64,000 bases of DNA, taken from contig OV050030.1 in the NCBI GenBank assembly GCA_920105625.2, forward strand, positions 83,231,400-83,295,399, written 5' to 3'. The notes below the pieces were generated by a model. The model was not told the origin of the DNA, ran no database searches, and saw nothing but the letters and a program-made list of their open reading frames with translations. The position numbers were made by a program, and so were the translations under genes. How positions within the stretch are numbered: position 1 is the stretch's first letter; each line of letters opens with the position of its first letter. This document shows positions 10,834-22,333 of the stretch, in pieces. Origin of the DNA: Clusia tigrina. Its lineage: Eukaryota; Arthropoda; Insecta; Diptera; Clusiidae.

Positions 10834-12033
10834 TTAATCTTGTTCGTCCCGAACAAGGATAGTACTGCAACCTTTATAACGAGATAGCCTCTCCAAATGA
10901 ACGACTTTCATTTTGCTCCTGACATTTCTCGCCAACTGGATGCGTTATACTACATCGTTGAGCCGCTTTATCACCTTATAAGGCCATTCCCAGTGTGTTT
11001 GCAGTTTTGGCGATAATCCCTTTCTCCTTTGCGGATTATGAAGCATAACTAGCTGCCCTTCCTGAAATCCCTTAGAGTTTACTCGTACATCATATATGGC
11101 TTTCCTTTTATCACTCATCAGTTGTGTACGATTTCTGATGTTTCCATGAATTTCATTCAACTGTTCTCGATTTTTAGGTATACAATTGCTGCATGGAAGT
11201 ACTGTAGATGACTCTTTAGTCCATTCTTTCGCCAGAATGTCGGGTACCTTTTTATTAGCTCGTATCTTGCTTTTCGTGTCTCGCGGTTGCCTCTCACAGT
11301 TTACAATTGCTGAGATTCTCTGGCACCTTACCTTCTTTTTCGCTATGGTTTCAGCGGTATTTGAAATATTCATTACTTTTTCTGGTACGATTCGGCTCTT
11401 ATGCTTCCCAACATCTCCGCCCATTTTGGCCCGTATAACTGCCTCTGACTTGAGTGGGATTTTTGTCCGCCGCGATACAATGGCTTGTTTAACACCTCCA
11501 TACTTATCCTCACCAAAGAATAACGGTATTTCGGTGTTCGCATATTTCAGCACTCGGCTTTTGAAATCTAGCGTGAATCCATTCCGAATCATAAAATCAA
11601 CACCTAAGATTACTTCATCCACAATATCCGCAACTATAAACTCGTGCGTCACTGTTGTGGTGCCGATAGTGATTTTCGGTGTAACTTTTCCCAGTACCGG
11701 TGCATCATCTCCAGTTGCCGTACGCAAACTTATTCCCTGAAGCGGCTCGATTCACCGAACGAGATCCCTTCTAATTATGGAATGTGATGCCCCCGTATCC
11801 AAAGTTACCACAATTTTGCTTCCGCTTATTACACTGTTGACAGTTAGGCTGTTATTTTTCCGCGCCATCTGAGAAACGAAGATTCTTGGGCCATCAGTTG
11901 TGGGAGTCCGTTCATTTCCCGGCTTGACAATCTTTTCCGATTCCCTAATTCGGACTTTGTCTTGCTTTGGCAATCTTACCGGAGCTTGTCTTGCATAACG
12001 TGTCCATCTCAACTGACAATTACGAGCCAAGTG
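10834..12033 (-). pseudogene. U5 pol remnant (reference): aspartic protease, linker, integrase GPY/F tail
   Basis: It follows gag in the same frame after the knuckle TGA. The first 92 codons (11752-12030) start with the second half of the zinc knuckle and end at the retropepsin active site DTGA (residues 78-81). A shared TGA follows a few codons later. The next 260 codons (10945-11727) open with the protease C-terminal part (ILG at 40-42 of this stretch). They pass through the linker that normally leads to reverse transcriptase, then enter the end of integrase, including the SPKLQTHW and PYKVIKRL block. Everything between is deleted. A shared TAA at 10945-10947 cuts off the last 37 codons, which run on in frame to the terminal stop at 10834. 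It may yield protease fragments but no polymerase or integrase activity. Confidence 0.9.
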
Positions 12034-13221
12034 TCAGACATCACCGCAGGTAAAGCATTTGCCCCTGAAACTTTTTCCGTTCTGGACTCTTATCTGACGG
12101 GATGTGCATTCTGACCGACACACCAATGCTGCTGTCTCTGATAACAAAGCGCTAGCTACTGTCTCCATATATGTAGCTTTCGGATTAGTTATAGCAGAAC
12201 GCTTTATCTCCTCATAGCGAATGCCATATACGAAGGTGTCCATCATACACCTCGCAGTGATCTCTCCTGGGTAGGCAAGATGAGCCAACCGCTCCACTTC
12301 CGCCGCAAACTGTTGTAGAGACTCACCACTCTTCTGTACACGTGTTCGTAGCTCTACTTGGTACATCTGCTTGCGGTGTTCACTGCCATACTTGCGCTGA
12401 ACGGAATTCATCAAGCTTTCATAGCAGTCTCGCTCACTTTCTGAGATAGTTTGCAGCTCATCAGCGGCAGCACCTTTCAACGAAACGGTTAATGCAGCCA
12501 CTTTTTCGCGAGCACTCCAACCATTTGTGCTAGCGGTAGTCTCAAACTGCATTCTGAAGACGCTAAATGTCGTAGTTCCATCATAGGTAGGAGGCTTCAG
12601 TTTTATAGAGGATAAAGCTGGCACAGGCAATGCTCCTTCCTGTAGTAGGTGAATTCTTTGCTCTATTTGTTGCTTGAAATCGTTCTGCTTTTGCTCGTTC
12701 GCAATGAATTTTTGTTCTACAGATTTTTTGAACGATTCTTGCCGTGTCTCAATTTCACAAACCTTCCTGTCTACCATCTCGGACATTTCTTTTATCTGCT
12801 GTGAGTTCTGTTCCGCTAGTTGAGCAAGTCGTCTTTCACTCTGCTGTAACTGTTCTTTGACTTCCTCTTTGATAGCTTGAGCATTTTGTTGTAACTGTCC
12901 CTTGACAGCTTGAGCATTTTTTTCATCTCGCTGCTGCATCTTTTCATCTCGCTGCTGCATATCCTGTTTGAAGGATTGTATTACCCCGATGAGTGCGCTC
13001 ATGTCAAAGTTACCCGTGTTAGTTTCTGGGGGTGTTTCTTCTTGGCGAGATGTCGTAGGCCCTTCACACTGGAATTCATGCTCATCGACGTCTATACCCT
13101 GCTCCTCTAAAGCGCTTCTTAATCGCACCTGCAGCTCCGCTTTAAGTCCTTGTATTTGCAAATATAAGCGCTCAAGCTTCTTCTTGAGCTGCTCCAATCT
13201 CAGTTTTTCAAATTTAACCAT
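12034..13221 (-). CDS. gag: U5 Gag (reference, 395 aa, ends in the zinc knuckle)
   Basis: It starts at an ATG 40 bases from the LTR end, and the frame is unbroken. Residues about 6-40 resemble a SAP motif (leucine-rich helix, LQxQGLKAEL turn, second helix), a nucleic-acid-binding fold. Residues about 75-197 are a Gln/Glu/Lys-rich coiled coil that includes a twofold MQQRDEK repeat. Residues about 205-375 match the retrotransposon Gag capsid core (PPTYDG, LKGAAADEL, YMETVASALL). The C-terminus has only the first two Cys of a CCHC knuckle (389 and 392) before the shared TGA; the His and last Cys follow the stop. It would assemble capsid in the cytoplasm, but RNA packaging is doubtful. Val, Ala, Ser and Arg variants near the C-terminus (TARC, TSRQ, FRGK) are shared with U7 and U10. 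Confidence 0.85.
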   Translation of the reverse strand: MVKFEKLRLEQLKKKLERLYLQIQGLKAELQVRLRSALEEQGIDVDEHEFQCEGPTTSRQEETPPETNTGNFDMSALIGVIQSFKQDMQQRDEKMQQRDEKNAQAVKGQLQQNAQAIKEEVKEQLQQSERRLAQLAEQNSQQIKEMSEMVDRKVCEIETRQESFKKSVEQKFIANEQKQNDFKQQIEQRIHLLQEGALPVPALSSIKLKPPTYDGTTTFSVFRMQFETTASTNGWSAREKVAALTVSLKGAAADELQTISESERDCYESLMNSVQRKYGSEHRKQMYQVELRTRVQKSGESLQQFAAEVERLAHLAYPGEITARCMMDTFVYGIRYEEIKRSAITNPKATYMETVASALLSETAALVCRSECTSRQIRVQNGKSFRGKCFTCGDV

Positions 13222-13260
13222 TGCTTATTACAGATACACAATCCCACTTCTGACACCAAT

Positions 13261-13805
13261 TGTTATGAAATTGCCCTCCTGAGAATTTACTCTAACTCTC
13301 TGTACTCGGATTCGTACCACTGGATCTTGTAGTAATTAAACAATCTCTGGTTAAATTAAAATAACTAACTTTATTTAATTATTGCAATTTACAAACTTAA
13401 TATTAGGCTGAAAGTTACAATTTGCACTTTATTTCAGAATTCATGAATCACTTTATTTAATAAGTAATTTCATCACTTTACAAAATCACAATTTCAAATA
13501 CAACTGCTACGATCTCTGTTCGAATGTCTTAGACTTTGCACAGTCTTGTGCTTTTATAGTTTCGAATGGTTGAGGTAGAAACTTCTAGAATATACTAGAA
13601 GTTTCTGGATGTTTCTAGAACTTGTTATACACCTCAAAGGAAGCTTTCATTATTTTACACCACCGACAGGGTGTTCTTAAGTAAACTTTTATACGAATAT
13701 TTCGTGTCTTGACTTACACACACAGGGTGGTGCACTCATTCTCGAACTCCAGATGGGATCCTAAAATTATGCATTCCCGTTTCTCTGATATGCAATCACG
13801 TTTCA
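13261..13805 (-). repeat. U5 LTR (545 bp)
   Basis: Type A with a 9 bp deletion in the U5 part near 13,412 and a changed terminal base (TGTTATG on the + strand), both shared with U7. The heat-shock cluster is at 13578-13620 and the TATA box at 13551-13559. Confidence 0.87.
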
Positions 13806-13816
13806 CTGCCCTCCGC

Positions 13817-15130
13817 TTAATCTTGTTCGTCCCGAACAAGGATAGTACTGCAACCTTTATAACGAGATAGCCTCTCCAAATGAACGACTTTCATTTTGCT
13901 CCTGACATTTCTCGCCAACTGGATGCGTTATACTACATCGTTGCGCCGCTTTATCACCTTATAAGGCCATTCCCAGTGTGTTAGCCTCTCCAAATGAACG
14001 ACTTTCATTTTGCTCCTGACTTTTCTCGCCAACTGGATGCGTTATACTACATCGTTGAGCCGCTTTATCACCTTATAAGGCCATTCCCAGTGTGTTTGCA
14101 GTTTTGGCGATAATCCCTTTCTCCTTTGCGGATTATGAAGCATAACTAGCTGCCCTTCCTGAAATCCCTTAGAGTTTACTCGTACATCATATATGGCTTT
14201 CCTTTTATCACTCATCAGTTGTGTACGATTTCTGATGTTTCCATGAATTTCATTCAACTGTTCTCGATTTTTAGGTATACAATTGCTGCATGGAAGTACT
14301 GTAGATGACTCTTTAGTCCATTCTTTCGCCAGAATGTCGGGTACCTTTTTATTAGCTCGTATCTTGCTTTTCGTGTCTCGCGGTTGCCTCTCACAGTTTA
14401 CAATTGCTGAGATTCTCTGGCACCTTACCTTCTTTTTCGCTATGGTTTCAGCGGTATTTGAAATATTCATTACTTTTTCTGGTACGATTCGGCTCTTATG
14501 CTACCCAACATCTCCGCCCATTTTGGCCCGTATAACTGCCTCTGACTTGAGTGGGATTTTTGTCCGCCGCGATACAATGGCTTGTTTAACACCTCCATAC
14601 TTATCCTCACCAAAGAATAACGGTATTTCGGTGTTCGCATATTTCAGCACTCGGCTTTTGAAATCTAGCGTGAATCCATTCCGAATCATAAAATCAACAC
14701 CTAAGATTACTTCATCCACAATATCCGCAACTATAAACTCGTGCGTCACTGTTGTGGTGCCGATAGTAATTTTCCGTGTAACTTTTCCCAGTACCGGTGC
14801 ATCATCTCCAGTTGCCGTACGCAAACTTATTCCCTGAAGCGGCTCGATTCACCGAACGAGATCCCTTCTAATTATGGAATGTGATGCCCCCGTATCCAAA
14901 GTTACCACAATTTTGCTTCCGCTTATTACACTGTTGACAGTTAGGCTGTTATTTTTCCGCGCCATCTGAGAAACGAAGATTCTTGGGCCATCAGTTGTGG
15001 GAGTCCGTTCATTTCCCGGCTTGACTATCTTTTCCGATTCCCTAATTCGGACTTTGTCTTGCTTTGGCAATCTTACCGGAGCTTGTGTTGCATAACGTGT
15101 CCATCTCAACTGACAATTACGAGCCAAGTG
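13817..15130 (-). pseudogene. U6 pol remnant with 114 bp duplication
   Basis: It carries the shared stops, a TAG at 14501-14503 in place of a Lys codon, and a 114 bp tandem duplication of the integrase tail end, so the TAA occurs at both 13928 and 14042. Confidence 0.86.
13869..14096. repeat. 114 bp tandem duplication in U6
   Basis: 13869-13982 and 13983-14096 are near-identical. The first copy has ttgcgccgc where the second has ttgagccgc, and the second has a T for A in the gacattt/gactttt stretch. The same duplication with the same differences is in U11 and U12. Confidence 0.92.
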
Positions 15131-16318
15131 TCAGACATCACCGCAGGTAAAGCATTTGCCCGTGAAACTTTTTCCGTTCTGGACTCTTATCTGACGGGCT
15201 GTGCATTCTGACCGACTCACCAATGCTGCTGTCTCTGATAACAAAGCGCTAGCTACTGTCTCCATATATGTAGCTTTCGGATTAGTTATAGCAGAACGCT
15301 TTATCTCCTCATAGCGAATGCCATATACGAAGGTGTCCATCATACACCTCTCAGTGATCTCTCCTGGGTAGGCAAGATGAGCCAACCGCTCCACTTCCTC
15401 CGCAAACTGTTGTAGAGACTCACCACTCTTCTGTACACGTGTTCGTAGCTCTACTTGGTACATCTGCTTGCGGTGTTCACTGCCATACTTGCGCTGAACG
15501 GAATTCATCAAGCTTTCATAGCAGTCTCGCTCACTTTCTGAGATAGTTTGCAGCTCATCAGCGGCAGCACCTTTCAACGAAACGGTTCATGCAGCCACTT
15601 TTTCGCGAGCACTCCAACCATTTGTGCTAGCGGTAGTCTCAAACTGCATTCTGAAGATGCTAAATGTCGTAGTTCCATCATAGGTAGGAGGCTTTAGTTT
15701 TATAGAGGATAAAGCTGGCACAGGCAATGCTCCTTCCTGTAGTAGGTGAATTCTTTGCTCTATTTGTTGCTTTAAATCGTTCTGCTTTTGCTCGTTCGCA
15801 ATGAATTTTTGTTCTACAGATTTTTTGAACGATTCTTGCCGTGTCTCAATTTCACAAACCTTCCTGTCTACCATCTCGGACATTTCTTTTATCTGCTGTG
15901 AGTTCTGTTCCGCTAGTTGAGCAAGTCGTCTTTCACTCTGCTGTAACTGTTCTTTGACTTCCTCTTTGATAGCTTGAGCATTTTGTTGTAACTGTCCCTT
16001 GACAGCTTGAGCATTTTTTTCATCTCGCTGCTGCATCTTTTCATCTCGCTGCTGCATATCCTGTTTGAAGGATTGCATTACCCCGATGAGTGCGCTCATG
16101 TCAAAGTTACCCGTGTTAGTTTCTGGGGGTGTTTCTTCTTGGCGAGATGTCGTAGGCCCTTCACACTGGAATTCATGCTCATCGACGTCTATACCCTGCT
16201 CCTCTAAAGCGCTTCTTAATCGCACCTGCAGCTCCGCTTTAAGCCCTTGTATTTGCAAATATAAGCGCTCAAGCTCCTTCTTGAGCTGCTCCAATCTCAG
16301 TTTTTCAAATTTAACCAT
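15131..16318 (-). pseudogene. gag: U6 gag, one nonsense codon in the capsid core
   Basis: The ATG at 16316-16318 opens a 243-codon frame that stops at a TGA (15587-15589, a former Leu codon). The downstream part runs 15131-15577. It is otherwise full length and has the IGVMQSF variant also seen in U8. Confidence 0.88.
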
Positions 16319-16357
16319 TGCTTATTACAGATACACAATCCCACTTCTGACACCAAT

Positions 16358-16911
16358 TGTTACGAAATTGCCCTCCTGAGAATTTACTTTAACTCTCTGT
16401 ACTCGGATTCGTACCACTGGATCTTGTAGTAATTAAACAATCTCTGGCTAAATTAAAATAACTAACTTTATTTAATTATTGCAATTTACAAACTTAATAT
16501 TAGGCTGAAAGTTTACTTTGTTACAATTTGCACTTTATTTCACAATTCATGAATCTCTTTATTTAATAAGTAATTTCATCACTTTACAAAATCACAATTT
16601 CAAATACAACTGCTACGATCTCTGTTCGAATGTCTTCGACTTTGCACAGTCTTGTGCTTTTATAGTTTCGAATGGTTGAGGTAGAAACTTCTAGAATATA
16701 CTAGAAGTTTCTGGATGTTTCTAGAACTTGTTATACACCTCAAAGGAAGCTTTCATTATTTTACACCACCGACAGGGTGTTCTTAAGTAAACTTTTATAC
16801 GAATATTTCGTGTCTTGACTTACACACACAGGGTGGTGCACTCATTCTCGAACTCCAGATGGGATCCTAAAAGTATGCATTCCCGTTTCTCTGATATGCA
16901 ATCACGTTTCA
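16358..16911 (-). repeat. U6 LTR (554 bp)
   Basis: Type A. It shares a rare base change (ctctggctaaat near 16,441) with the U8 LTR. The heat-shock cluster is at 16684-16726 and the TATA box at 16657-16665. Confidence 0.88.
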
Positions 16912-16922
16912 CTGCCCTCCGC

Positions 16923-18122
16923 TTAATCTTGTTCGTCCCGAACAAGGATAGTACTGCAACCTTTATAACGAGATAGCCTCTCCAAATGAACGACTTTCAT
17001 TTTGCTCCTGACATTTCTCGCCAACTGGATGCGTTATACTACATCGTTGAGCCGCTTTATCACCTTATAAGGCCATTCCCAGTGTGTTTGCAGTTTTGGC
17101 GATAATCCCTTTCTCCTTTGCGGATTATGAAGCATAACTAGCTGCCCTTCCTGAAATCCCTTAGAGTTTACTCGTACATCATATATGGCTTTCCTTTTAT
17201 CACTCATCAGTTGTGTACGATTTCTGATGTTTCCATGAATTTCATTCAACTGTTCTCGATTTTTAGGTATACAATTGCTGCATGGATGTACTGTAGATGA
17301 CTCTTTAGTCCATTCTTTCGCCAGAATGTCGGGTACCTTTTTATTAGCTCGTATCTTGCTTTTCGTGTCTCGCGGTTGCCTCTCACAGTTTACAATTGCT
17401 GAGATTCTCTGGCACCTTACCTTCTTTTTCGCTATGGTTTCAGCGGTATTTGAAATATTCATTACTTTTTCTGGTACGATTCGGCTCTTATGCTTCCCAA
17501 CATCTCCGCCCATTTTGGCCCGTATAACTGCCTCTGACTTGAGTGGGATTTTTGTCCGCCGCGATACAATGGCTTGTTTAACACCTCCATACTTATCCTC
17601 ACCAAAGAATAACGGTATTTCGGTGTTCGCATATTTCAGCACTCGGCTTTTGAAATTTAGGGTGAATCCATTCCGAATCATAAAATCAACACCTAAGATT
17701 ACTTCATCCACAATATCCGCAACTATAAACTCGTGCGTCACTGTTGTGGTGCCGATAGTGATTTTCCGTGTAACTTTTCCCAGTACCGGTGCATCATCTC
17801 CAGTTGCCGTACGCAAACTTATTCCCTGAAGCGGCTCGATTCACCGAACGAGATCCCTTCTAATTATGGAATGTGATGCCCCCGTATCCAAAGTTACCAC
17901 AATTTTGCTTCCGCTTATTACACTGTTGACAGTTAGGCTGTTATTTTTCCGCGCCATCTGAGAAACGAAGATTCTTGGGCCATCAGTTGTGGGAGTCCGT
18001 TCATTTCCCGGCTTGACAATCTTTTCCGATTCCCTAATTCGGACTTTGTCTTGCTTTGGCAATCTTACCGGAGCTTGTCTTGCATAACGTGTCCATCTCA
18101 ACTGACAATTACGAGCCAAGTG
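16923..18122 (-). pseudogene. U7 pol remnant, only shared stops
   Basis: Protease 17841-18119, then an open frame 17034-17816. Variants LNFKSR and TVHPC link it to U11 and to U8/U9 respectively. The copy has no 114 bp duplication. Confidence 0.86.
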
Positions 18123-19311
18123 TCAGACATCACCGCAGGTAAAGCATTTGCCCCTGAAACTTTTTCCGTTCTGGACTCTTATCTGACGGGATGTGCATTC
18201 TGACCGACACACCAATGCTGCTGTCTCTGATAACAAAGCGCTAGCTACTGTCTCCATATATGTAGCTTTCGGATTAGTTATAGCAGAACGCTTTATCTCC
18301 TCATAGCGAATGCCATATACGAAGGTGTCCATCATACACCTCGCAGTGATCTCTCCTGGGTAGGCAAGATGAGCCAACCGCTCCACTTCCGCCGCAAACT
18401 GTTGTAGAGACTCACCACTCTTCTGTACACGTGTTCGTAGCTCTACTTGGTACATCTGCTTGCGGTGTTCACTGCCATACTTGCGCTGAACGGAATTCAT
18501 CAAGCTTTCATAGCAGTCTCGCTCACTTTCTGAGATAGTTTGCAGCTCATCAGCGGCAGCACCTTTCAACGAAACGGTTAATGCAGCCACTTTTTCGCGA
18601 GCACTCCAACCATTTGTGCTAGCGGTAGTCTCAAACTGCATTCTGAAGACGCTAAATGTCGTAGTTCCATCATAGGTAGGAGGCTTCAGTTTTATAGAGG
18701 ATAAAGCTGGCACAGGCAATGCTCCTTCCTGTAGTAGGTGAATTCTTTGCTCTATTTGTTGCTTGAAATCGTTCTGCTTTTGCTCGTTCGCAATGAATTT
18801 TTGTTCTACAGATTTTTTGAACGATTCTTGCCGTGTCCTCAATTTCACAAACCTTCCTGTCTACCATCTCGGACATTTCTTTTATCTGCTGTGAGTTCTG
18901 TTCCGCTAGTTGAGCAAGTCGTCTTTCACTCTGCTGTAACTGTTCTTTGACTTCCTCTTTGATAGCTTGAGCATTTTGTTGTAACTGTCCCTTGACAGCT
19001 TGAGCATTTTTTTCATCTCGCTGCTGCATCTTTTCATCTCGCTGCTGCATATCCTGTTTGAAGGATTGTATTACCCCGATGAGTGCGCTCATGTCAAAGT
19101 TACCCGTGTTAGTTTCTGGGGGTGTTTCTTCTTGGCGAGATGTCGTAGGCCCTTCACACTGGAATTCATGCTCATCGACGTCTATACCCTGCTCCTCTAA
19201 AGCGCTTCTTAATCGCACCTGCAGCTCCGCTTTAAGTCCTTGTATTTGCAAATATAAGCGCTCAAGCTTCTTCTTGAGCTGCTCCAATCTCAGTTTTTCA
19301 AATTTAACCAT
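18123..19311 (-). pseudogene. gag: U7 gag, one-base insertion in the coiled coil
   Basis: An extra base near 18,836 (gtgtcctcaa instead of gtgtctcaa) shifts the frame. The N-terminal part runs from the ATG at 19309-19311 and the C-terminal part from about 18,848 to 18,123. Otherwise it is almost the same as U5. Confidence 0.9.
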
Positions 19312-19350
19312 TGCTTATTACAGATACACAATCCCACTTCTGACACCAAT

Positions 19351-19895
19351 TGTTATGAAATTGCCCTCCTGAGAATTTACTCTAACTCTCTGTACTCGGA
19401 TTCGTACCACTGGATCTTGTAGTAATTAAACAATCTCTGGTTAAATTAAAATAACTAACTTTATTTAATTATTGCAATTTACAAACTTAATATTAGGCTG
19501 AAAGTTACAATTTGCACTTTATTTCAGAATTCATGAATCACTTTATTTAATAAGTAATTTCATCACTTTACAAAATCACAATTTCAAATACAACTGCTAC
19601 GATCTCTGTTCGAATGTCTTAGACTTTGCACAGTCTTGTGCTTTTATAGTTTCGAATGGTTGAGGTAGAAACTTCTAGAATATACTAGAAGTTTCTGGAT
19701 GTTTCTAGAACTTGTTATACACCTCAAAGGAAGCTTTCATTATTTTACACCACCGACAGGGTGTTCTTAAGTAAACTTTTATACGAATATTTCGTGTCTT
19801 GACTTACACACACAGGGTGGTGCACTCATTCTCGAACTCCAGATGGGATCCTAAAAGTATGCATTCCCGTTTCTCTGATATGCAATCACGTTTCA
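19351..19895 (-). repeat. U7 LTR (545 bp)
   Basis: It has the same 9 bp deletion and changed end as U5. The heat-shock cluster is at 19668-19710 and the TATA box at 19641-19649. Confidence 0.87.
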
Positions 19896-19906
19896 CTGCC
19901 CTCCGC

Positions 19907-21106
19907 TTAATCTTGTTCGTCCCGAACAAGGATAGGACTGCAACCTTTATAACGAGATAGCCTCTCCAAATGAACGACTTTCATTTTGCTCCTGACATTT
20001 CTCGCCAACTGGATGCGTTATACTACATCGTTGCGCCGCTTTATCACCTTATAAGGCCATTCCCAGTGTGTTTGCAGTTTTGGCGATAATCCCTTTCTCC
20101 TTTGCGGATTATGAAGCATAACTAGCTGCCCTTCCTGAAATCCCTTAGAGTTTACTCGTACATCATATATGGCTTTCCTTTTATCACTCATCAGTTGTGT
20201 ACGATTTCTGATGTTTCCATGAATTTCATTCAACTGTTCTCGATTTTTAGGTATACAATTGCTGCATGGATGTACTGTAGATGACTCTTTAGTCCATTCT
20301 TTCGCCAGAATGTCGGGTACCTTTTTATTAGCTCGTATCTTGCTTTTCGTGTCTCGCGGTTGCCTCTCACAGTTTACAATTGCTGAGATTCTCTGGCACC
20401 TTACCTTCTTTTTCGCTATGGTTTCAGCGGTATTTGAAATATTCATTACTTTTTCTGGTACGATTCGGCTCTTATGCTTCCCAACAGCTCCGCCCATTTT
20501 GGCCCGTATAACTGCCTCTGACTTGAGTGGGATTTTTGTCCGCCGCGATACAATGGCTTGTTTAACACCTCCATACTTATCCTCACCAAAGAATAACGGT
20601 ATTTCGGTGTTCGCATATTTCAGCACTCGGCTTTTGAAATCTAGCGTGAATCCATTCCGAATCATAAAATCAACACCTAAGATTACTTCATCCACAATAT
20701 CCGCAACTATAAACTCATGCGTCACTGTTGTGGTGCCGATAGTGATTTTCCGTGTAACTTTTCCCAGTACCGGTGCATCATCTCCAGTTGCCGTACGCAA
20801 ACTTATTCCCTGAAGCGGCTCGATTCACCGAACGAGATCCCTTCTAATTATGGAATGTGATGCCCCCGTATCCAAAGTTACCACAATTTTGCTTGCGCTT
20901 ATTACACTGTTGACAGTTAGGCTGTTATTTTTCCGCGCCTTCTAAGAAACGAAGATTCTTGGGTCATCAGTTGTGGGAGTCCGTTCATTTCCCGGCTTGA
21001 CAATCTTTTCCGATTCCCTAATTCGGAGTTTGTCTTGCTTTGGCAATCTTACCGGAGCTTGTGTTACATAACGTGTCCATCTCAACTGACAATTACGAGC
21101 CAAGTG
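19907..21106 (-). pseudogene. U8 pol remnant, extra stop before the protease active site
   Basis: In addition to the shared stops, a TAG at 20942-20944 interrupts the protease N-terminal part, and U9 has the same. The base triplet ttgcgccgc at the integrase end (20,031) matches the first copy of the 114 bp duplication although U8 has a single copy. Confidence 0.86.
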
Positions 21107-22294
21107 TCAGACATCACCGCAGGTAAAGCATTTGCCTGTGAAACTTTTTCCGTTCTGGACTCTTATCTGACGGGCTGTGCATTCTGACCGACACACCAAT
21201 GCTGCTGTCTCTGATAACAAAGCGCTAGCTACTGTCTCCATATATGTAGCTTTCGGATTAGTTATAGCAGAACGCTTTATCTCCTCATAGCGAATGCCAT
21301 ATACGAAGGTGTCCATCATACACCTCTCAGTGATCTCTCCTGGGTAGGCAAGATGAGCCAACCGCTCCACTTCCGCCGCAAACTGTTGTAGAGACTCACC
21401 ACTCTTCTGTACACGTGTTCGTAGCTCTACTTGGTAAATCTGCTTGCGATGTTCACTGCCATACTTACGCTGAACGGAATTCATCAAGCTTTCATAGCAG
21501 TCTCGCTCACTTTCTGAGATAGTTTGCAGCTCATCAGCGGCAGCACCTTTCAACAAAACGGTTAATGCAGCCACTTTTTCGCGAGCACTCCAACCATTTG
21601 TGCTAGCGGTAGTCTCAAACTGCATTCTGAAGACGCTAAATATCGTAGTTCCATCATAGGTAGGAGGCTTCAGTTTTATAGAGGATAAAGCTGGCACAGG
21701 CAATGCTCCTTCCTGTAGTAGGTGAATTCTTTGCTCTATTTGTTGCTTGAAATCGTTCTGCTTTTGCTCGTTCGCAATGAATTTTTGTTCTACAGATTTT
21801 TTGAACGATTCTTGCCGTGTCTCAATTTCACAAACCTTCCTGTCTACCATCTCGGACATTTCTTTTATCTGCTGTGAGTTCTGTTCCGCTAGTTGAGCAA
21901 GTCGTCTTTCACTCTGCTGTAACTGTTCTTTGACTTCCTCTTTGATAGCTTGAGCATTTTGTTGTAACTGTCCCTTGACAGCTTGAGCATTTTTTTCATC
22001 TCGCTGCTGCATCTTTTCATCTCGCTGCTGCATATCCTGTTTGAAGGATTGCATTACCCCGATGAGTGCGCTCATGTCAAAGTTACCCGTGTTAGTTTCT
22101 GGGGGTGTTTCTTCTTGGCGAGATGTCGTAGGCCCTTCACACTGGAATTCATGCTCATCGACGTCTATACCCTGCTCCTCTAAAGCGCTTCTTAATCGCA
22201 CCTGCAGCTCCGCTTTAAGTCCTTGTATTTGCAAATATAAGCGCTCAAGCTTCTTCTTGAGCTGCTCCAATCTCAGTTTTTCAAATTTAACCAT
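21107..22294 (-). CDS. gag: U8 Gag (395 aa)
   Basis: ATG-initiated and unbroken to the shared knuckle TGA. It differs from U5 in LTVLLKG, TTIFSVF and RKQIYQ (the last two shared with U9) and in keeping the TERC and TARQ forms. Residues 1-90 match U6/U7, so the gene looks like a mosaic. Confidence 0.84.
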   Translation of the reverse strand: MVKFEKLRLEQLKKKLERLYLQIQGLKAELQVRLRSALEEQGIDVDEHEFQCEGPTTSRQEETPPETNTGNFDMSALIGVMQSFKQDMQQRDEKMQQRDEKNAQAVKGQLQQNAQAIKEEVKEQLQQSERRLAQLAEQNSQQIKEMSEMVDRKVCEIETRQESFKKSVEQKFIANEQKQNDFKQQIEQRIHLLQEGALPVPALSSIKLKPPTYDGTTIFSVFRMQFETTASTNGWSAREKVAALTVLLKGAAADELQTISESERDCYESLMNSVQRKYGSEHRKQIYQVELRTRVQKSGESLQQFAAEVERLAHLAYPGEITERCMMDTFVYGIRYEEIKRSAITNPKATYMETVASALLSETAALVCRSECTARQIRVQNGKSFTGKCFTCGDV

Positions 22295-22333
22295 TGCTTA
22301 TTACAGATACACAATCCCACTTCTGACACCAAT

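Noticed and set aside
11186..11740. Plus-strand open frames of 184, 104 and 66 codons repeated in every unit
   Set aside because: They lie opposite the pol remnant and gag, change with every lesion in those genes, have no promoter on their strand and show no known motif. They are shadows of the minus-strand frames.
12034..12036. Programmed readthrough of the TGA to make a Gag-protease fusion
   Set aside because: The stop interrupts the zinc knuckle itself, a second TGA follows, and no pseudoknot or conserved context was recognised. A founder mutation is simpler.
13869..14096. 114 bp repeat as a target-site duplication or nested insertion
   Set aside because: It is far too long for a target-site duplication and contains only element sequence repeated in place.
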